The translations under genes were made by a program, and so were the position numbers. From JBFXAN01 sp050184225 (GTDB lineage Bacteria; Chloroflexota; Dehalococcoidia; CAUJGQ01), in assembly GCA_050184225.1 (NCBI GenBank), contig JBFXAN010000077.1, positions 1-28,702 on the forward strand: a DNA stretch of 28,702 bases, written 5' to 3'. The first letter of the stretch is position 1; the number at the start of each line of letters is the position of its first letter. The notes below the pieces were generated by a model. It saw only the letters and a program-made list of their open reading frames with translations. It searched no databases and was not told the DNA's origin. This document shows positions 24,044 through 28,702 of the stretch, one piece after another.

Positions 24044-25245
24044 GCGGGCACCTCCGCACCCACGATCGCGGCGATACGGGCGTCGTCGTAGCCCAACCCG
24101 TGCAGGATCGATTCGGTGTGCTGTCCGAGGAGCGGCGCCGGCGTCCGGATGCGCCACGGCGAGTGTTCGAGCATGTACGGCCTGCCGATCATCGGCAGGC
24201 GTCCGAGGACGGCGTGTTCGATCTCGGTCCAGAGGCCGCGCTCCCGCAGCACGGGATCATCGAACAGATCGCGCGCGGTGAAGATCGGGGCGACCATCGC
24301 GTGCGACTGCCGCGCCGCCGCCCAGACCTCGTGACGGGTGCGGCTGAGCATCCAGGGATAGACGATCGCCTCCGCCACTTCCTTGGCGGCGGGATTGATT
24401 AGCCAGGCCGGGTCCAGCCACTGCGGTCCGCGCAAGTGGTCGTCGTCGATCATCTCGACGAAGCGCTGCCAGTAGTTGCCGGCGCCGGCGGTTACCTCGA
24501 CATAGCCGTCCGCCACCGGGTAGACGCCGCCGATGACCCCGGCGCCCGCGGCGGGAGGACGTTGCAGAACTCGCCCCGTCCAGCGGAAGCCGAGGATCGC
24601 GGAACTGCGTCGGTCGATGTTGTTGATCTGCACGTCGAACAGCGCCAGTTCGACGGTCTGGCCGATGTGGTGCTGCTCCCAGGCGTGGATCGTGCCGAGC
24701 GCGGCGATCGCGCCCATCGCGCCGCATTGGAGCAGCGCCGCCGTTCCGCCGAGTTTGAGCGGCTCGCGTGCGGCGATGCCATGGCTGAACATCTCGCCGC
24801 CCATCGCGAAGAGGACCGTATCGGAGAGCCGATAGTCGCGATACGGACCGGTGCGGCCGAAGTTCGTGATCGCCAGGACCGGTACGTCCGCGTGCGCGCG
24901 CAACGACGATGGGTCCATCGATAGCCGTTCGGCGACGGCAGGCGGGAAGGAGGTTACAACCAGGTCAGCCCCTGCCGCCAGTTCGTACAGTGCCGCCCTC
25001 GCTTCCGCTCGCGTCAGGTCGAGAACGAGCGATTCCTTGTTCGTGTTGAGGAATTGGAACGTGGCGCTCCGTTCCGGTCCGGGTTGGTCGTGCAGAAACG
25101 GACCAAGCCGCCGGGCAGGGTCGCCGCCGGGCCGCTCGACCTTGATCACGTGGGCGCCGAGGTCGGCGAGTACCTTCGTGGCATACGGCCCGGCGATGTG
25201 CGACGTCAGGTCGAGGATGGTGATGCCGGTGAGCGCATCAGTCAT
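24040..25245 (-). CDS. CaiB/BaiF family (class III) CoA-transferase, first of a pair
   Basis: Second class III CoA-transferase subunit, 401 aa from ATG 25245. LTGITILDLTSHIAGPYATK then LADLGAHVIKVERPGGDPAR is a textbook N-terminal block. The catalytic Asp is likely in RLSDTVLFAMGGEMFSHG, and GQTVELALFDVQINN is the later helix. GLLGQHT-type PLLGQHTESIL closes the protein. The ribosome-binding site is weak (GAGGGG about 12 nt upstream, inside the inverted repeat that begins at 25254). The frame is open to 25329 but that part is repeat sequence. It overlaps its paralogue by 4 bp. Both may form a heteromer as in the SmtAB-type enzymes of Chloroflexus, though the substrate is open. Confidence 0.9.
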   Translation of the reverse strand: MTDALTGITILDLTSHIAGPYATKVLADLGAHVIKVERPGGDPARRLGPFLHDQPGPERSATFQFLNTNKESLVLDLTRAEARAALYELAAGADLVVTSFPPAVAERLSMDPSSLRAHADVPVLAITNFGRTGPYRDYRLSDTVLFAMGGEMFSHGIAAREPLKLGGTAALLQCGAMGAIAALGTIHAWEQHHIGQTVELALFDVQINNIDRRSSAILGFRWTGRVLQRPPAAGAGVIGGVYPVADGYVEVTAGAGNYWQRFVEMIDDDHLRGPQWLDPAWLINPAAKEVAEAIVYPWMLSRTRHEVWAAARQSHAMVAPIFTARDLFDDPVLRERGLWTEIEHAVLGRLPMIGRPYMLEHSPWRIRTPAPLLGQHTESILHGLGYDDARIAAIVGAEVPA

Positions 25246-25253
25246 GGTAAGAC

Positions 25254-25431
25254 GGACCCCTCCCCCGGCCCCTCCCCCGCTGACGCGCGGAGCGGGGTGC
25301 ACTGGTCTGAGCGATGCCACCAGCGCCATCCTCGCGGCAGGCTGGCAGTTGGCTGGAGTGGGTTGACACCACGATCCGGCTTGGCTCCCCTCTCCGCGCG
25401 TCAGCGGGGGGAGGGGCCGGGGGAGGGGTCC
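25254..25431. repeat. Long inverted repeat with C/G-rich 39-40 bp arms
   Basis: Left arm 25254-25292 and right arm 25392-25431 are complementary throughout, save one extra C/G in the right arm. Outer parts are GGACCCCTCCCCCGGCCCCT and inner parts contain CGCTGACGCGCGGAG. About 100 bp lie between the arms without a gene. It fills the gap between the CoA-transferase start and the stop of the MBL gene. It resembles a dispersed element or a long terminator-like hairpin. The right arm touches the MBL stop region. Confidence 0.85.
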
Positions 25432-25437
25432 GTGGTC

Positions 25438-26241
25438 TCATACTGCCTCCCATCGTCGCTGTCCGTCTCGCCGAACAATGCGGCCGAAGCCGGGGTTGGG
25501 GAGATGGCTGGCGGCGACGAGGGCGTGATCGCGTTCGAGACGTTCCACCACCGCACGGCGGGTCTGGCGTGCCAGTTCCTTGTCCCAGTCGAAGGCGTTG
25601 GTCCAGTCGGTTTCCTGGGCGTCGATGGCGCTGATCACGATGTCGCCGAGGACGAAGCCGTGTTCACCACCGGAGGTGATCGCGACGCTGAGGTGGCCGG
25701 GCGTATGTCCTGGGGTTGCGACGGTGGTGATGGACGGCGAGAGCACGTACTCCCCGCCGATGAGATCCATCACGCCGAGCGATTCGAGCGGGATGATCTG
25801 CTCGCGAAAGAGCGCCGGCGGCTCCGGCTGGGCACGATAGTGATGCCAGTCAGCCTCGGGAACGAGGTAGCGGGCGCGGGCGAAGCGGGCCCGAGACTCA
25901 TCACCGTCGCGGACAATGTTCCAGCCGATGTGGTCGCCGTGCAGGTGCGTGAAGATGATCGCATCGATCGCATCGGGCCGGATACCGGCCGCGCTCAGTT
26001 CATCGAGCAGCCGCCCCTGCAATCCCGGTCCCCAACCGGTGTCGACCAGCACCGTGCGGCCGTCCGCCTGGATAACGTAGCATCCGAAATTGAGGAGAAC
26101 CTCACCGGTGTCGGTGAGAAAGGTGGTGTAGGCGGTGAGTGCGTCACCGGCATCCGGATAGACAGTGGCGGCCGGGTACGCTCGTTCCATGTCCGACAGC
26201 GCGACGATCGTCGCATTGCCGAGCTGCACGTGGGTGCTCAT
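25438..26241 (-). CDS. MBL-fold metallo-hydrolase
   Basis: Metallo-beta-lactamase-fold hydrolase, 267 aa. Metal ligands are clear: THLHGDH (His99, His101, Asp103, His104), GHTPGHL, the Asp in VLGDIV, and the final His in AASHLP. The NFGCYVIQADGRTVLVDTGW opening is typical of the lactonase-like/quorum-quenching subgroup, so a lactone or ester may be the substrate, but this subgroup is broad. GGGAGG is followed by two ATGs; the second (26241, 4 nt spacing) is preferred over 26244, and a TTG at 26265 is less likely. It is divergent from the S41 gene. Confidence 0.9.
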   Translation of the reverse strand: MSTHVQLGNATIVALSDMERAYPAATVYPDAGDALTAYTTFLTDTGEVLLNFGCYVIQADGRTVLVDTGWGPGLQGRLLDELSAAGIRPDAIDAIIFTHLHGDHIGWNIVRDGDESRARFARARYLVPEADWHHYRAQPEPPALFREQIIPLESLGVMDLIGGEYVLSPSITTVATPGHTPGHLSVAITSGGEHGFVLGDIVISAIDAQETDWTNAFDWDKELARQTRRAVVERLERDHALVAASHLPNPGFGRIVRRDGQRRWEAV

Positions 26242-26244
26242 CAT

Positions 26245-26336
26245 TCCTCCCGATCGACGAAGCAAAACGCCACACGAGACGGCGGCGGTCGGCTACGCTT
26301 GAACTATACAGTCTAACGATTGTCGGGTGGTGTGTG
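26245..26336. promoter_or_regulatory. Divergent promoter region between the MBL and S41 genes
   Basis: 92 bp. The AT-rich stretch CTTGAACTATACAGTCTAAC near 26298-26317 is the only promoter-like sequence, with TATACA on the plus strand and TATAGT on the minus strand as possible overlapping -10 elements. No matching -35 boxes are clear. Confidence 0.35.
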
Positions 26337-27587
26337 GTGCAGAGGATTGGTGCAAAGGTCCGGCCCGTCTCCTGGACGTGGTTGTTGATCGGGCTCGTGA
26401 TCGGCGTGCTCGCGGCCCGTGCCTGGGAGTTGCTGCCGGCGCGTGGGGCCGACGCCGAGGCGCTCGAAGTCTTTACCGAAGCGTATGAACTGACGCGGGA
26501 ACGCTACGTCGATGAAGACGAAGCGCAGCCGACCGAATTAGTCTACGACGCGATTCGCGGCATGGTTCAGGGATTGGGCGATACGGCCCATTCCCGTTTT
26601 CTTACTCCAGAACAACGCGAGCGGTCCCAGCGAAGCCTGTCCGGCATGTTTGTCGGGATTGGCGTGGAGATGACCGAGCGGGATGGGCATCCGATCGTGG
26701 TTTCAGCCTACCCGGGGTCCCCAGCTGCTGAGACGGGTATCGGCGCCGGCGATCGCATTCTCAGGGTAAACGGCGAGGATGTGAGTAGCCTGCCGCTGAC
26801 CGAACTGGGTCCGCTGCTCAATGGACCGAAAGGCAGCGAGGTGCGCCTGGCCGTCCTGCATCCGGACGATACCGTGGTGGAGCAGACGGTTCGGCGCGAA
26901 GAGGTGAGAATTCCGGCGGTGACCTGGGCGCCGCTGGAGGGAACCTCGCTCTGGCATATCCATATCTCCAGCTTCAGTGATGGCACGGCCGAGGAACTGG
27001 ACCAGGCACTATCGGCGGCAAAGGAAGGCGGCGCGAGCGGCATCATACTTGACCTGCGCGACAATCCTGGCGGCCTGCTCAAGGAGGCGGTCGGCGTCGT
27101 CAGCCGCTTCGTGCCGGACGGCACGGTTCTGATCGAGCGCGACCGCGCCGGAAATGAGTCAACGGTCGAGGTCGACCAGGATCAAATGGTCACCGACCTG
27201 CCGCTGGTCGTGCTGATCAACGGTGGCAGCGCGAGCTCGTCGGAGGTGGTGACGGCGGCGCTGTTGTACCACGACCGCGCGACAGCGATCGGCACGACGA
27301 CGTTCGGCACGGGTACAGTCCTCCGGACATACGGTCTATCCGACGGCTCGGCGCTGGTGCTCGGCGTACAGGAGTGGCTCACTCCGGCGGGTGAACCGAT
27401 CCGGCATCAGGGCATCACGCCGGCGGAAGAGGTATCGCTGCCAGAGGGAACCGAGCCGACGATCCCGGAGCAGCCGTCCTCCACGGCTGAACACGCGTGC
27501 GACACCGCCGACCCGCAGCTCCAGGCCGCTGCCATCGAGCTCGGCGCGACCTGCCCCGCGTCGCCGGTGGCCGCTGGTGCGGCATGA
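26337..27587 (+). CDS. S41/CtpA-like PDZ protein lacking the catalytic lysine
   Basis: C-terminal processing protease homologue, 416 aa, anchored by one N-terminal helix (WTWLLIGLVIGVLAARAW) and thus facing outside. It has the S41 N-terminal helix region (YELTRERYVDED, then GLGDTAHSRFLTPEQ), a PDZ domain at about 95-185 (GIGVEMTERDG, then AAETGIGAGDRILRVNGEDV) and a tail-protease domain (ILDLRDNPGG). The nucleophile Ser300 is kept (GGSAS-SSE), but the general-base Lys expected 25 residues later is Thr325 (FGTG for FGKG; ACG at 27309-27311). Classical Ser-Lys catalysis should fail, so it may be a non-cleaving binder or use other residues. Start GTG 26337 is chosen to give a membrane anchor directly; a neighbouring GTG at 26334 is equal. 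Confidence 0.85.
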   Translation: MQRIGAKVRPVSWTWLLIGLVIGVLAARAWELLPARGADAEALEVFTEAYELTRERYVDEDEAQPTELVYDAIRGMVQGLGDTAHSRFLTPEQRERSQRSLSGMFVGIGVEMTERDGHPIVVSAYPGSPAAETGIGAGDRILRVNGEDVSSLPLTELGPLLNGPKGSEVRLAVLHPDDTVVEQTVRREEVRIPAVTWAPLEGTSLWHIHISSFSDGTAEELDQALSAAKEGGASGIILDLRDNPGGLLKEAVGVVSRFVPDGTVLIERDRAGNESTVEVDQDQMVTDLPLVVLINGGSASSSEVVTAALLYHDRATAIGTTTFGTGTVLRTYGLSDGSALVLGVQEWLTPAGEPIRHQGITPAEEVSLPEGTEPTIPEQPSSTAEHACDTADPQLQAAAIELGATCPASPVAAGAA

Positions 27588-27597
27588 CGCGTTCCGC

Positions 27598-27774
27598 TCA
27601 TGCCCGCAACGCGATCGTGTGCTGCATCTGGAAGGCGGCCGGCTCCTCGTGGGACTCTTCCCCGTCGCCGGCAAATACCGTCAGCCACAGCACGATCCCG
27701 ATGAAGGCCAGAATCAACACCAAGATGAGCGCTGTCATCGGGCCGACCCAGGTCGGCGCTTGCTCTCGCTGCAT
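27598..27774 (-). CDS. 58-aa single-helix membrane protein
   Basis: A short gene with GGAG about 10 nt before ATG 27774. The product is MQREQAPTWVGP, then one membrane helix (MTALILVLILAFIGIVLWLT at 13-32, then VF), then an acidic tail GDGEESHEEPAAF ending in MQHTIALRA. The layout and a helix with one Trp recall small oxidase subunits such as cytochrome c oxidase subunit IIa, but the match is weak and no oxidase gene is near. It converges on the S41 gene with only 10 bp between stops. The coding call rests on the ribosome-binding site, the clean helix and the charge pattern. Confidence 0.6.
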   Translation of the reverse strand: MQREQAPTWVGPMTALILVLILAFIGIVLWLTVFAGDGEESHEEPAAFQMQHTIALRA

Positions 27775-27861
27775 CGCTTCTACTCCAGCGTTGGGAGGTT
27801 ACGGGAACTCCGATCAGGCCGGAGTATACGATTATTCGGCGGACTCAGAGAACCCCTATCA

Positions 27862-28008
27862 AACCGCAGAGGCGCAGAGGAAAAGTGTTGTCATGCTGAG
27901 AAGCGCAGCGACGAAGCATCTCGTGGTGTGACAGGCTTACTACGAGAGATTCTTCGCTTCGCTCAGAATGACAATTCGAACCTTTGCGCCCTCTGCGCCT
28001 TTGCGGTT
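27862..28008. repeat. Composite inverted repeat element
   Basis: Outer arms AACCGCAGAGGCGCAGAGG (27862-27880) and 27990-28008 match at 18 of 19 positions when inverted. Inside lies a second, imperfect inverted pair: GTCATGCTGAG...GAAGCATCTC from 27890 and GAGATTCTTCGCTTCGCTCA to GAATGAC ending at 27972. The inner core is related to the element at 20669-20740. The right arm ends exactly at the base before the sufE stop codon. It fills most of the gap 27775-28008; the rest shows no gene. Confidence 0.85.
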
Positions 28009-28458
28009 CTATTTTCGGCCGCGTTTGAGCTGGTCGCGGGCGACATCGCTGACCATGGAGACGATGCCCATCAGGCCCTGGCCCTTGCCCATCGAAATCT
28101 CGGGGCCGAAGATCTTGAAGACGATGTCGCAGGGGATGGCCGACACTTCTTCCAGGGGTGCGTCGGACGCGGTTTCGTCGAGGATCACGCTCATCGCGCG
28201 GGCGGAGATGCCCTGGGGATTCTCCACGGCGAAGTGATACTTCAACCGGTGGTCGGGTAGCTCTTCGGCGAAGACGTAGGCATCCGACTCGCAGCGCGCG
28301 ACGTGGTTTTCCTTGGGGAATGGCCGGGTGGCGACGGACTCGGGCACGTCCTCGAAGCGGTCGGCGTACTCCATGAGGAGTGCGGCGCGCTCGTTCCGAT
28401 CCTCGACAAAGGCGAAGTCGTCGAGGACTTCCTGTAATTTCTCCGGGTAGGTCGGCAT
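28009..28458 (-). CDS. sufE: SufE-family sulfur acceptor protein
   Basis: Cytoplasmic sulfur-transfer protein, 149 aa, that accepts persulfide sulfur from a SufS-type cysteine desulfurase and passes it to Fe-S cluster assembly. The active Cys56 sits in HVARCESDAYVF, matching the V-x-G/R-C-x-S context of SufE. The N-terminal helix LQEVLDDFAFVEDRNERAAL and the YADRFEDVPE turn are family landmarks. GGAAGA lies before ATG 28458. The sulfurtransferase gene lies upstream on the same strand, 86 bp away, an apt partner. Its stop touches the composite repeat. Confidence 0.92.
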   Translation of the reverse strand: MPTYPEKLQEVLDDFAFVEDRNERAALLMEYADRFEDVPESVATRPFPKENHVARCESDAYVFAEELPDHRLKYHFAVENPQGISARAMSVILDETASDAPLEEVSAIPCDIVFKIFGPEISMGKGQGLMGIVSMVSDVARDQLKRGRK

Positions 28459-28484
28459 GAGATTCTTCCGTGATGAACGTGCAA

Positions 28485-28534
28485 CGTCCCGTGGTGTGCG
28501 GATCGATCATTGATTCGAGACATACCACGGGACG
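28485..28534 (-). terminator. Stem-loop between sulfurtransferase and sufE genes
   Basis: CGTCCCGTGGTGTG (28485-28498) pairs with CATACCACGGGACG (28521-28534) over 14 positions with one G-T type pair and a 22-nt loop. It lies between the two genes on the minus strand, so it may end or reduce transcription into sufE or stabilise the upstream mRNA. No long T-run. Confidence 0.65.
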
Positions 28535-28544
28535 CCGCGAGGGA

Positions 28545-28702
28545 CTAGCGCTCGATCGGCACACCGACGGAGTTGCCCCACTCGGTCCAGGAGCCGTCGT
28601 AGTTGCGCACGGTGGGGAAGCCGAGCAGGTGGCGCAGCACGAACCAGGTATGGCTGCTCCGCTCCCCGATCCGGCAGTAGGCGATCACCTCGTCATTCGG
28701 GT
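28545..28702 (-). CDS. Rhodanese-type sulfurtransferase, C-terminal end only
   Basis: The last 52 codons of a gene that starts beyond the window. The visible part, VIAYCRIGERSSHTWFVLRH then LLGFPTVRNYDGSWTEWGNS and VGVPIER, is the C-terminal rhodanese domain of SseA-type thiosulfate/3-mercaptopyruvate sulfurtransferases. CRIGERS is the active-site loop with the persulfide-forming Cys; the CRxGxRS form is typical of thiosulfate sulfurtransferases. DGSWTEWG is the hallmark C-terminal motif. It likely delivers sulfur in the same context as sufE. TAG stop at 28545-28547. Confidence 0.9.
   Translation of the reverse strand, partial: PNDEVIAYCRIGERSSHTWFVLRHLLGFPTVRNYDGSWTEWGNSVGVPIER

Noticed and set aside
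1..28702. tRNA, rRNA, insertion sequence with transposase, prophage genes
   Set aside because: None seen on either strand; only palindromic intergenic repeats hint at mobile sequence.

Overview
The window is high-GC DNA with tightly packed genes, many 4-bp ATGA overlaps, frequent GTG/TTG starts and clear Shine-Dalgarno sites. Gene content points to a Chloroflexota bacterium, probably of the Thermomicrobia/Sphaerobacter type. The clues are menaquinone genes (menG, menA), F420-type oxidoreductases (an LLM enzyme and a Ddn-like protein), a very large STAND ATPase-TPR-SARP/BTAD regulator and lipoprotein-anchored ABC binding proteins. This assignment is inferred from content; no rRNA or other marker gene is present.

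Left part (1-8370), plus strand. A TetR regulator (cut by the window edge) overlaps a complete NMT1/SsuA-type ABC importer (binding lipoprotein, ATPase, permease), followed 15 bp later by menG and menA. The chain looks like one six-gene transcription unit. A 1042-residue MalT-like regulator with a C-terminal SARP/BTAD output follows and ends at a strong terminator hairpin.

Accessory island (8375-9165), minus strand. Three small genes without an obvious textbook function lie head to tail: a 93-residue CPxC protein, a 56-residue peptide made almost entirely of four RDDVWPP repeats, and an 84-residue protein resembling the Os1348/NHLP leader-peptide clan. A divergent MFS transporter gene sits upstream. 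This is the most novel-looking part of the window: a candidate multicore RiPP-like (or ribosome-stalling) peptide cassette.

Middle part (9443-15850), plus strand. The MFS transporter is followed by a full BMP-family (nucleoside-type) ABC importer: lipoprotein, two permeases and a double ATPase. A 16-bp perfect stem-loop separates the binding-protein gene from the membrane genes, and a bidirectional terminator ends the unit.

Right part (15876-28702), mostly minus strand. It holds an MMPL/RND exporter with its own TetR regulator and a palindromic operator, two unrecognised small genes (105 aa plus, 46 aa minus), an F420/LLM oxidoreductase, a possible operon of a deazaflavin-type oxidoreductase, a GIN-domain lipoprotein and a dienelactone hydrolase, a pair of overlapping class III CoA-transferases, and an MBL-fold hydrolase. 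A plus-strand S41/CtpA-like protein lacks the catalytic lysine. It is followed by a 58-aa membrane peptide, sufE and the 3' end of a rhodanese sulfurtransferase gene. Three long inverted repeats in intergenic gaps (20669-20740, 25254-25431, 27862-28008) look like dispersed genomic repeat elements.
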